A DNA stretch of 49,502 nucleotides, taken from contig JAJEAV010000034.1 of assembly GCA_022822625.1 (NCBI GenBank), positions 1-49,502 of the forward strand, in the 5' to 3' direction. The notes under the pieces are model-generated. The model had not been told where the DNA came from and made no database searches. It was given only the letters and a program-made list of their open reading frames with translations. Of this stretch, positions 7,162 to 15,237 are shown in pieces; positions within the stretch are counted from its first letter, which is position 1, and each line of letters opens with the position of its first letter. The DNA is from Gammaproteobacteria bacterium (GTDB taxonomy: Bacteria; Pseudomonadota; Gammaproteobacteria; Arenicellales; Poriferihabitantaceae). Made by a program: the position numbers and the translations under genes.

Positions 7162-9302
7162 TCCAGAATAGCGAAACAGCCAGAGCCATCAACCAGGACA
7201 GGTCGCCAGCACCGACTCCACAAAAGGGATTTTATATTCGCCTTCTGCTACTCGGAAGTGCGATCATGCTGCTCAGTCAGGTCATAATCTCATGGTTCGC
7301 CCTAGATCGATTTGAGCAGGCATTGATCCCGCAGTTGAATCAAAAAGCCGTTGCCGTAGGCACGGCACTGGGATCACAAATCACCTATGCCAGCCAGGAA
7401 CTCGGTATTCCGATCAATGAACTGATCGGTGTCAACGACTTCTTTCAATCCACCCTTGACTCAAACCCTGATCTGCAGTACCTGGCTATTGTAGACCTTA
7501 ACGAAGGAGTGCTGTTCCAGTACAATACTCCGCAGGGCGTCATCAATTCACTGATGGGGGAAATGCAGAAACAACCGTATGGGAGCCAGGGTTCGCATTT
7601 TACGGAAGAAATTGCCGAATACCTGGACAGTCGCTTCCCAATCTATGTCAATGGCAATCCGGTTGCCGACCTGCATGTAGGGGTCAGTACGGAAAATATA
7701 CGCCGGCAGCTTTTCACTATCGTATTCGAGATTATTGCAGTCATAATGGTTTCAATGGTGGTAACCATTGAAATTCTGAACCTGTTCATGAGCCGTAACA
7801 TCCTGGCTCCAACGGCACATATCCACAGGGTTTTCGAATCCGGCTCCAGAGGAAAATTCACGTCCCGACTGGCGATGCGTGTCCGCAATGAATTCGGGAT
7901 CATGGTCTCCAGTCTTAACCGTCTTCTCTATGAACTGGAACAACGATATCAGGATTTTCATTTTGAATTGCGTGAATTGAGGGATGCACAGATTGATCCC
8001 AGAATCAGCCAGAAAATCTCGATCATCATTGACCAGACAAACAACCGCTTCGGGTTTTCTGACCGGTTTTCCATACTGGAGAAAACAGCTACGCAAATTC
8101 GCATGCCGTTTTTTCTGTTCATTTTCTCGGAAGAGATGTCGAGATCCTTCTTCCCGCTGTTCGTGGTCGGGTTTATTCCACCCAATCCCGCCCTTTCTTA
8201 CGAATTGATGATATCCATGCCCATTACCCTGTTCATGGTTGCAACCTTTCTGGCGACACTGGTTGCAGGCAAATGGACCTGCCGAGTGGGCTGCTCGCGG
8301 CTGTTCATTCTTGGTATCGCTTTTGCATTCGTTGGATATTGTGGAACCTTTCTGGCCGACAGCTATGCCGAGCTGATTCTCTGGCGGTGCTTGAATGGGG
8401 TAGGTTACGGGCTTATTTTTAACGCCTGCGAGACCTGGATTGCATTACATTCCAAGGAGTCCAATCGTGGTCATGGAGCATCCGCATATGTTGGAGCAAT
8501 TTTCGCAGGGTATATTTGCGGGCCGTCCCTGGGGGGCATGCTGGCAGAATATGTGGGACAGGATACCACCTTCCTGATATCAGCCGGCCTGGCTATCGTT
8601 TCGGGATTTGCGGCTTACCGATTGCTGGCTTCCGATCCCCCTTTCCATCAGGATCTATCCCCCAGTCTGACAGGATTGGAGCCTTGGAAGGTGCTGTTTG
8701 GAAACTCCCGTTTTGTCAGTATCGTATTTACTGCGATTGCGACCAGGACCACGCTCTCTGCATTTCTGTTTTTCCTGATACCCCTGTATCTCAACGAACT
8801 CGGTCACACCACCATCGAAATCGGACAGATGATGATGCTCTATGGCGGGATTATCGTAATTGGCACGCCCGGGATATCGAGACTCTGCGACCGAATCAGG
8901 CGTTACTTTCCAGCAACTGTTGCCGGAGCCATAATCAGTGGGGTAGGGTTGCTGTTCGTCCTGACGAGTGGGCTAATCGGAGAATCAAGAGCAGTGCTCG
9001 TCTCGATTGTTGCAGTCGGACTTGGACATTGCCTGATCCTGGCGCCACAATACGCCATCATGCAGAAAATCGTCTACGAACACCGTGAACAAATCGAACG
9101 ATCAGTTTCCATCAGTATCTATCGGTTTGTTGATCGGATTGGCCTAATTATCGGGCCGATACTGGCCGCCCTGTTGATTCAGACAACATCCTATACAAAT
9201 GCGATTGCGGCCATCGGGCTGATTGTGCTGGTTGCCATGGCCTTTTCGGTGACATTCGCCAACAGGCAGCGTAGTCCAGTCAAGTCAGCCGTAAAGGCAT
9301 GA
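7158..9302 (+). CDS. Sensor module (TM-periplasmic-TM-HAMP-like) fused to an MFS transporter
   Basis: This 714-residue protein joins two modules. Residues 1-300 hold TM1 (about 27-48), a periplasmic CACHE-like domain (49-185, with LQYLAIVDLNEGVLFQY at 106-122), TM2 (187-210) and a HAMP-like region plus coiled segment (211-300). Residues about 316-705 form a 12-helix major facilitator, with the degenerate motif-A loop GKWTCRVGCSRL after the second helix and a second basic loop CDRIRRYF between the halves. The start is TTG at 7158, overlapping the previous stop, and its own stop overlaps the next ATG (ATGA). A ligand-sensing module on a secondary transporter suggests gated transport or a transporter-derived sensor. 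The substrate is not evident. There is no frameshift or stop at the junction, so the fusion looks genuine. Confidence 0.85.
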   Translation: MIQNSETARAINQDRSPAPTPQKGFYIRLLLLGSAIMLLSQVIISWFALDRFEQALIPQLNQKAVAVGTALGSQITYASQELGIPINELIGVNDFFQSTLDSNPDLQYLAIVDLNEGVLFQYNTPQGVINSLMGEMQKQPYGSQGSHFTEEIAEYLDSRFPIYVNGNPVADLHVGVSTENIRRQLFTIVFEIIAVIMVSMVVTIEILNLFMSRNILAPTAHIHRVFESGSRGKFTSRLAMRVRNEFGIMVSSLNRLLYELEQRYQDFHFELRELRDAQIDPRISQKISIIIDQTNNRFGFSDRFSILEKTATQIRMPFFLFIFSEEMSRSFFPLFVVGFIPPNPALSYELMISMPITLFMVATFLATLVAGKWTCRVGCSRLFILGIAFAFVGYCGTFLADSYAELILWRCLNGVGYGLIFNACETWIALHSKESNRGHGASAYVGAIFAGYICGPSLGGMLAEYVGQDTTFLISAGLAIVSGFAAYRLLASDPPFHQDLSPSLTGLEPWKVLFGNSRFVSIVFTAIATRTTLSAFLFFLIPLYLNELGHTTIEIGQMMMLYGGIIVIGTPGISRLCDRIRRYFPATVAGAIISGVGLLFVLTSGLIGESRAVLVSIVAVGLGHCLILAPQYAIMQKIVYEHREQIERSVSISIYRFVDRIGLIIGPILAALLIQTTSYTNAIAAIGLIVLVAMAFSVTFANRQRSPVKSAVKA

Positions 9303-10327
9303 GAATCATGAAGTACCTGCACCATATCCTGCTCACCCTGCTACTGGGTCCACTGCTTGTGCCTCTTGCCGTCAATGCACAGTCCGAACAGGAACCATTC
9401 GAGATATTTGCAGTACTCTGGCGTGGCGAGACAGCTGTTGAAGAAGGATTCCGGGATTACCTTGATCAGAACAATATCCCCTATAACATGACCATTCGCA
9501 GCCTCAACCTGAATCGGGACAATGCCCCTGCACTGGTTGAGGAAATCCGGTTCACAAAACCGGACCTGGTTTATACCTGGGGCACCGGATCAACACTTGG
9601 CATTGTCGGAAGTCACGATTCCGATACCCCCGAAAAGTACATCCGTGATATCCCAACCATATTCGTGCTGGTCGCCTATCCCAAAATGGCAGGGATTGTC
9701 GAATCTTATGAAAGCACGGGGCGCGCTGTTTCAGGCGTAGTGTTTCTAACGCCACTTGATGCACAGATGAATGCAATCCGGGCCTATCGACCATTCAGGA
9801 AACTGGCCTCGATCTACGACAGCACTTCCAGCAATGTGCGAATCAATGTTGAACTTCTCAAGGAGGCCGTGCCAAATGGCGGTATGGAATTTGTTCCAAT
9901 CCCCATTGATCTCGATGAAAATGGAAAATCAGACCCAAACTCGCTGCAGCGGCTAGTCCGCGAAGCAAAGTCCCAGGGAGTGGATGTACTGTATATTGGC
10001 CCGGACTCGTTTTTTGCCCGACATGGTGACTTGTTCAACAAAATCGCAATTGAGGAGGGCATGCCAACCTTTGCTTCCACCGAATTCCCGGTCAAGCAGT
10101 CACATAGCCTGTTTGGTTTGATCTCGGATTACTATACTGTTGGCAAATTGGCCGGCCTTCAGGCTGAAAAAATTCTGGTTGAAGGCATTCCCCCAGAGAA
10201 CCTTCCGCTCGCCCAGCTGGAACGCCATAAATTGTGGATCAATGTGGATGTAGCGCGCGCGCTGAATTTATATCCTCCAATGAACATGGTCTCAATCGCC
10301 GATTTCAACGATAGCGGTTATGAATAA
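9299..10327 (+). CDS. ABC-type periplasmic substrate-binding protein (PF04392 / TrpX-like), no cognate permease
   Basis: A signal peptide (about residues 1-27, ending VNAQS) exports the protein. The mature part is a type 1 periplasmic binding fold: YTWGTGSTLG, IPTIFVLVAYPK, SGVVFLTPLDAQ and the second lobe with YIGPDSFFARHG are typical of the PF04392 family, which includes TrpX proteins for aromatic amino acids. Neither an ABC permease nor an ATPase gene is nearby. The gene sits between a sensor-MFS fusion and an RsbU-like sensor phosphatase and overlaps the former by 4 bp. A role as ligand-presenting co-receptor for those periplasmic domains is therefore more likely than import. The ligand is unknown. 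Confidence 0.85.
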   Translation: MRIMKYLHHILLTLLLGPLLVPLAVNAQSEQEPFEIFAVLWRGETAVEEGFRDYLDQNNIPYNMTIRSLNLNRDNAPALVEEIRFTKPDLVYTWGTGSTLGIVGSHDSDTPEKYIRDIPTIFVLVAYPKMAGIVESYESTGRAVSGVVFLTPLDAQMNAIRAYRPFRKLASIYDSTSSNVRINVELLKEAVPNGGMEFVPIPIDLDENGKSDPNSLQRLVREAKSQGVDVLYIGPDSFFARHGDLFNKIAIEEGMPTFASTEFPVKQSHSLFGLISDYYTVGKLAGLQAEKILVEGIPPENLPLAQLERHKLWINVDVARALNLYPPMNMVSIADFNDSGYE

Positions 10328-10360
10328 GCGGTTGTTCTACCCGAATCGGGTGATTTAATC

Positions 10361-12478
10361 ATGTTGCTCCGTACGAGAATAAGCTTCATCGTAACCCTGA
10401 CTATCGCCTTTATCTGCGCGAGTATCATTTTTGTCGGGCTGGAGCGGGAACGATTAATCAAGAATCAGTACGCACATGAGTCCGCCAACGACCAGTCCTC
10501 GCTCTGGTCCAAGGTCTCGCTGGGTATCATTAAAGAAATGGAAGACAGTACATCACTGATTCTGGATAATACTGCCTTGATCAGGGCGGTTGAAGCGCAG
10601 GATTCCATGCGCATTCAGGAATTGGGACGAGAGGTCGCTACTTCATTAACCCGCACTCCAACTGTCGATCGCCTGGATATTGTTTATTCGGATGGTTCGA
10701 TTGCCTTTTCATCATTGCCCAGTGTATTTCAAAGGGCACCAATCTCGCCCGCCATAGCTGCGGCCTTCATCCGGGACGGTTCGATCGCAACCGGGGTTGG
10801 CAATGACACGAACCAAAATACCTATCTAGCCTATGGATTTCCAATCGGGACTGACGGTAATCGACCTGTTGGCATGGCCATTCTTTCAATCGATATTCTG
10901 ACAGCGATCACCGAAATGGAAAACATCACCGATTCCCTGGTGATTCTTGTCAATCGGCGGGGACGCCTGATTTCGGCGACGGACGGCAGTCTATGGAGGG
11001 GCCTGTACAACCAGATTGATCTGGACGATCTGAAAACGGTCCAGAACGCCAACATTGATGACCGGTACTTCTCAATTACCGTACTGGAACAGAAGGCCGA
11101 GCTGTCCGGACTGATCGGCCGCATCATTTTCGCCAAGGACATTTCACAGCTGATTTCCAGCCAGCAAGCGATCAGTCGACCGTCTGCCATTTTCATTTCC
11201 TGCCTGATTATGCTATTTCTGGCTGGTTTGTACATATACATGTCGCGGGCCTTTGCTCCGCTTTCCGAAAGCGTCAACGTGCTTGATTCCCTTTCCAAGG
11301 GAGACTTGCAGGCACAGACCGAGGAAACCGATACTGACAATGAAATAGGAAAGATATCGGAAGCCATCAATGTGTTTCGAGACAACCTACTGGCACTCAA
11401 CCGATACAGGAGACTCCGTGAACGGCAACAGGCCCGGCAGAAGCGTTTCATCATTAAGGAAATGACCAGTCTCTCGGACACCCTTGAAGGTGATGAGCGA
11501 GAGGAGATCATTGAACAGCTTGAAAAAATCCGGACCATTGTCCATGAAAGTCCGGAGGATACGGACCAGCATGAGCAAATCATCCGAAAAATCAAGAATA
11601 CGGATGATCAGGATACCCAGAAAGGGCCAGACAGTCTGGCCATGATGGCACTCGCTTTTCAGCATATGTCGGGACGCGTGCAGGATGCAATGCACACCAA
11701 GGAAGAACTGTCATCTATCCAGAAAGAGCTGGATATTGCAACCCGGGTACAGCAGTCCCTGGTACCGGAAAATCTCGACATTTCAAGACATTTCAATGCA
11801 ACAGGCTTTATGACACCGGCCAAGGAAGTGGGCGGGGACTTCTATGACATGTTCCGGCTTGATGAACATCGAATCGGGGTTGCAATTGCTGATGTATCGG
11901 GTAAAGGGGTTCCTGCAGCACTGTTTATGGTAATGGCCAGAACGCTACTTCGAAGCAAGGTGTTTCATATCGACTCACCGGCAACCGTACTCGAGCACAT
12001 GAACGATTATCTCGAACAGAACAATAACGAACAATTGTTTGTCACCCTGTTCTACGGCATACTCGATGAAAAGCAGGGCACCTTGACCTATTCAACGGGC
12101 GGACACAACCCACCGATTGTCTCGGATAACAATGGAACGCGGGTACTGGAACAGACTGAAGGTGCTGTTCTGGCCTTGATCAATGATATTGTGTTCAAGG
12201 AAAAGTGTGTTGCTCTTGAAGATAATTCTCGTATCGTGTTTATGACTGACGGGGTTCCGGAATCCTTTAACAAGAACGGTGAGGCATATGGAGATGACAG
12301 GACTCTCCAGACCATAGAAAACCTGGAGCCCGGACAAACACCGGAAGAAGATATGAAACAGTTAATCGATAGTGTAGAATCTTTTGTTGAGGAAGCGCCT
12401 CAATTTGATGATATTACCTGCGTCATCCTCCACTACAAGAAAGATAGACATGAATTGACTGGTAATCGTGATGACTGA
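10361..12478 (+). CDS. Membrane-bound RsbU/SpoIIE-type PP2C serine phosphatase with sensor and HAMP domains
   Basis: Domain order: TM1 (7-27), a periplasmic double-CACHE-like sensor (about 28-270), TM2 (274-294), HAMP (295-348), a long charged coiled coil (350-465) and a SpoIIE/PP2C phosphatase (about 466-705). The metal-binding motifs GGDFYD (491-496), DVSGKG (511-516), MTDGVPE and FDDITCV are all present, so the phosphatase should be active. Such proteins dephosphorylate STAS anti-sigma-antagonists. The next gene encodes the matching RsbW-like kinase and overlaps this one by 11 bp. It follows the binding-protein gene after 33 bp. A short inverted repeat ACCCGA/TCGGGT lies just before the ATG and includes the likely ribosome binding site. 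The STAS substrate is not in the operon; the only candidate in the window is at 32966-33298. Confidence 0.92.
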   Translation: MLLRTRISFIVTLTIAFICASIIFVGLERERLIKNQYAHESANDQSSLWSKVSLGIIKEMEDSTSLILDNTALIRAVEAQDSMRIQELGREVATSLTRTPTVDRLDIVYSDGSIAFSSLPSVFQRAPISPAIAAAFIRDGSIATGVGNDTNQNTYLAYGFPIGTDGNRPVGMAILSIDILTAITEMENITDSLVILVNRRGRLISATDGSLWRGLYNQIDLDDLKTVQNANIDDRYFSITVLEQKAELSGLIGRIIFAKDISQLISSQQAISRPSAIFISCLIMLFLAGLYIYMSRAFAPLSESVNVLDSLSKGDLQAQTEETDTDNEIGKISEAINVFRDNLLALNRYRRLRERQQARQKRFIIKEMTSLSDTLEGDEREEIIEQLEKIRTIVHESPEDTDQHEQIIRKIKNTDDQDTQKGPDSLAMMALAFQHMSGRVQDAMHTKEELSSIQKELDIATRVQQSLVPENLDISRHFNATGFMTPAKEVGGDFYDMFRLDEHRIGVAIADVSGKGVPAALFMVMARTLLRSKVFHIDSPATVLEHMNDYLEQNNNEQLFVTLFYGILDEKQGTLTYSTGGHNPPIVSDNNGTRVLEQTEGAVLALINDIVFKEKCVALEDNSRIVFMTDGVPESFNKNGEAYGDDRTLQTIENLEPGQTPEEDMKQLIDSVESFVEEAPQFDDITCVILHYKKDRHELTGNRDD

Positions 12479-12902
12479 AGAAAATAAACTGAGTTTCACC
12501 ATCAAGAATGAATTATCTGAAATACCGCGTATAGCCGAGGTAATCGCGCAACACGGGCAAAACGTCAATTGGCCATCCATGTGGATATCGAACGCTAATC
12601 TGGTGCTTGACGAATTAATCTCCAATACCGTTTCATACGGCAATCTGAATAGTTCGGAAGCAACAATCCAGATCGACCTGATTGCCGAAAAAAATCAGTT
12701 GATGATTGTCATGGAAGATGACGGCATAGAGTTCAATCCTTTTGAAGAGGCCATTGAACCCGATCTGGAAGCGGATATTGGAGACCGCCTGATTGGTGGG
12801 TTGGGAGTCTATTTTGTAAAGATCCTCACCAGTGATTATTCCTATGAGCGAGTTGACAACGTCAATCGAATTCGACTTGTGCTGGAAGCCACTGAAGAGT
12901 GA
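12468..12902 (+). CDS. RsbW-like anti-sigma factor serine kinase (HATPase_c)
   Basis: A GHKL ATPase domain of about 145 residues, the full length for RsbW/SpoIIAB proteins. The N box LVLDELISNTVSYG (ExxxN), the G1 box EDDGIEFNP and the G2 box GGLGVYFVK are all present. GTG at 12468 is followed at once by ATG at 12471; either may start translation, both inside the 3' end of the phosphatase gene. These kinases bind a sigma factor or other target and phosphorylate a STAS antagonist. No sigma factor gene is in the window, so the output may be a protein or enzyme instead. Its stop overlaps the hydrolase start (GTGA). Confidence 0.9.
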   Translation: MMTEENKLSFTIKNELSEIPRIAEVIAQHGQNVNWPSMWISNANLVLDELISNTVSYGNLNSSEATIQIDLIAEKNQLMIVMEDDGIEFNPFEEAIEPDLEADIGDRLIGGLGVYFVKILTSDYSYERVDNVNRIRLVLEATEE

Positions 12903-14020
12903 AGCGACTTGTGCATGGCCTTGAGCGAGATATAGGGTTGGGACGGTATTCTGTACGAATTGCTGATGCGGCCTTACGAGAATGGTTTAGACAATCCAAC
13001 AAGCCTAAACTCGGCAAGCTGACATGGGATGATTATCATGTCATGCTCAATACGATAACGCAGAGTTTTGAGCATATGCCCGAAAAGATGAACTTTCGGT
13101 ATCTCCACCCGGTTCGACTGCAGGATCCTGAACTAGGTCGGGGCAAGCCCTATAGTGTCCCCGTTTCCTATTCCGACACGCAAAATGGAGCTGAACCTGT
13201 CATTGCCATTGGCGGGTTAATCAACACCAAGCATCGTTTCGACTTTCTAGCCAATGATATCCATCAGGATCTGCGAATCATTGCCCTGGACCTGTGTGGT
13301 CGGGGGGGTAGCGGCTGGCTGGCTGAACAAACGGATTATTCGATCAATACGCATGTTGAGCTATTGCGACAATTCATGGACCACCTTGAATTGCCGTCCT
13401 GCACCTTGCTCGGTTCCTCCCTTGGTGGTTCGATTGCCATCCGGTTTGCCGGTCATTTTCCGACTCGGGTCAAACAGATTATCCTGAATGACAGCGGCCC
13501 CTATATTTCAAGGGTAAGAAGGCGCCAGCGCTCAATTACGATTGCCCGGCATTATGCCTTTACGACCCCGGAGGAAATGTTCAGAAAAACCGCCATTTCC
13601 ATGAAGCATTCAGGGACAGCTCCGGATGCGTGCCTGTTCTATAACCAGCATTACAAGACGCGTTGGTCTGAAGAGGAGAGTGGCCGAATCTACCGTCACG
13701 ACATTCGGGCGATGCTGGCCTATCGAGCCGCAGCGACCCAGAACCTTGATCAATGGGAGTATTGGGATCAGATAAAGTGTCCGGTTCTGCTATTGCATGG
13801 ACTTTCAAGTAATACACTGTCAAACAAGACCATTACTCGTATGCGAATCAACCCGTTGTTATCAGTGATTCATATTCATGGGGCCGGTCATACACCAAGC
13901 TTGAGTGATGGAGAACTGAATCAGTGGATAGCAGACTGGGTGCGGGACGACAAGCCCTATGAGACAGATCGGTACTATCATAACCCGGAACACTACGAAA
14001 GCATATTCTATAATGCCTGA
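12899..14020 (+). CDS. Alpha/beta hydrolase
   Basis: The alpha/beta hydrolase core lies at about residues 98-350 behind a ~95-residue N-terminal extension. The nucleophile elbow is GSSLGG (Ser174) and the oxyanion region precedes it (IGGLINTKHRF). The likely catalytic His is in HIHGAGHTPS near residue 320. The start is GTG overlapping the previous stop (GTGA), so it is produced with the partner-switch kinase. Its N-terminal extension has no recognised domain and could be a contact surface. This is an unusual companion for an RsbU/RsbW pair, although RsbQ-type hydrolases activate RsbP phosphatases in Bacillus by a signalling role. That precedent makes a ligand-processing or signal-carrying role plausible. 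The substrate is unknown. Confidence 0.85.
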   Translation: MKRLVHGLERDIGLGRYSVRIADAALREWFRQSNKPKLGKLTWDDYHVMLNTITQSFEHMPEKMNFRYLHPVRLQDPELGRGKPYSVPVSYSDTQNGAEPVIAIGGLINTKHRFDFLANDIHQDLRIIALDLCGRGGSGWLAEQTDYSINTHVELLRQFMDHLELPSCTLLGSSLGGSIAIRFAGHFPTRVKQIILNDSGPYISRVRRRQRSITIARHYAFTTPEEMFRKTAISMKHSGTAPDACLFYNQHYKTRWSEEESGRIYRHDIRAMLAYRAAATQNLDQWEYWDQIKCPVLLLHGLSSNTLSNKTITRMRINPLLSVIHIHGAGHTPSLSDGELNQWIADWVRDDKPYETDRYYHNPEHYESIFYNA

Positions 14021-14199
14021 AGGATATCCAGGTCGAACCTGCTTGTCGAACAAGCACTTTTACCTGTCGGCAAATGTGAGGTATCGGTAATAGAGGGGCA
14101 TTATTCTCCCGGATTTTCATCAATGACCAATCCGGGAATGATTCCTGAATGAGCACAACACTAATGCAGGTTGTGTCAGACAACACAAGTTAAGGTTCC

Positions 14200-14784
14200 A
14201 TGGATACTGCCCAATTTGAACCCGCTCCGTGCGGATTTTATTTTGCTCGCCATGGCGAATCCACATACAACCGGCAGGGTATCACCTCCGGTGGTGACTG
14301 CAATCCGGGACTGACACGATTCGGTATCGGGCAGGCCAAAGGCATCGCCAGGACTCTTGGGGACTGTGAGGTATTACCGGGCATGATAATTACTTCACCA
14401 TCAATGCGCAATGTCGAGACCGCACGGATTATCTCTCAGGCGCTTGATCTGGATGTACGTATCGAAAGCACACTGATGGAACGGTTTCTGGGCGAATGGA
14501 ATGGACAATCACGCGAACTCACCGCTTCCTTGCTGAAACAGGGAGTCATGCCTCCAAACGGTGAGAACGCTCAACATTTCAGCAAGCGGATACTCGATGC
14601 ATTTCAGTTGTTGTCGAGGTTTTTCGATCGGTGGCCATTGATTATCGGCAGTCGCGGTTCCTCACGAATTCTACTTCAGGAATTAGCAGGGAGCACGCAG
14701 GCCTATCTGGACAATGGTGAAATTGTGCTGGTTCAAATGTCTACGCCTATGGAATTTCACAACCTGGACCTGCACAGACTTTAA
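14200..14784 (+). CDS. Histidine phosphatase superfamily protein lacking the second catalytic histidine
   Basis: The phosphoglycerate-mutase-like RHG motif is intact (ARHGES, R17 H18 G19), as are SPSMRNVETA (R70) and the acid region MERFLGEW (about 93-100). In active members a late motif with the second catalytic His (usually SHGG) follows. Here the aligned position reads GSRGSSR (151-157), with Arg152 in place of His. The protein may therefore be a poor enzyme, a pseudoenzyme, or one using a variant mechanism. It lies 179 bp after the hydrolase gene, the same direction, and could be the last gene of the sensor operon or separate. I see the substitution directly; loss of activity is inference. 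Confidence 0.8.
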   Translation: MDTAQFEPAPCGFYFARHGESTYNRQGITSGGDCNPGLTRFGIGQAKGIARTLGDCEVLPGMIITSPSMRNVETARIISQALDLDVRIESTLMERFLGEWNGQSRELTASLLKQGVMPPNGENAQHFSKRILDAFQLLSRFFDRWPLIIGSRGSSRILLQELAGSTQAYLDNGEIVLVQMSTPMEFHNLDLHRL

Positions 14785-15237
14785 TCGAATTCACGACAAT
14801 TCCGGATAGTCCGACTGCCTATCCACAGTGAGGTTCTGGTTCATTGAACAATTGTGCGAAAAGCCAGCCACAAATAGGATGGAAAGAGATTGGTCCAAAC
14901 CTCCTTTAGTCCAAAAGGGACTGTTCTAAAGAGGATGATACAAGGCTGGCAGTCAAAATTCTCCGGGGAAACATGGAATGCAATCGGACAGTTTATTTGC
15001 TCCCGACTCTGTAAAAGTTCAGTTTATCGTTTCCCTATATACATCTCAAATGGGTTCTGGGAGTGCATCATGACTGTCCGAAGGGAACAGCAAGCTGTCA
15101 CACGACTCTTGGCGCCCCGCTCCTGTGCGCAACTGCTGTACCTAACCGGACTTTCGAAATTATGGGGATGTTCACATAATCCGTATTGTGAAGCATGTAG
15201 CTCTGTTATGTTCTAGACCGAAGAATGAAAACCGGCA
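14785..15237. other. Gene-free stretch between the phosphatase-like gene and znuA
   Basis: An open frame of 108 codons (14890-15216) is present but resembles nothing I know and has atypical composition. No terminator hairpin with a T-run was found, though two converging genes end here. It may contain decayed mobile DNA. Confidence 0.35.

Noticed and set aside
14890-15216. 108-codon frame as a gene
   Set aside because: No homology, no ribosome binding site and unusual composition; treated as non-coding.
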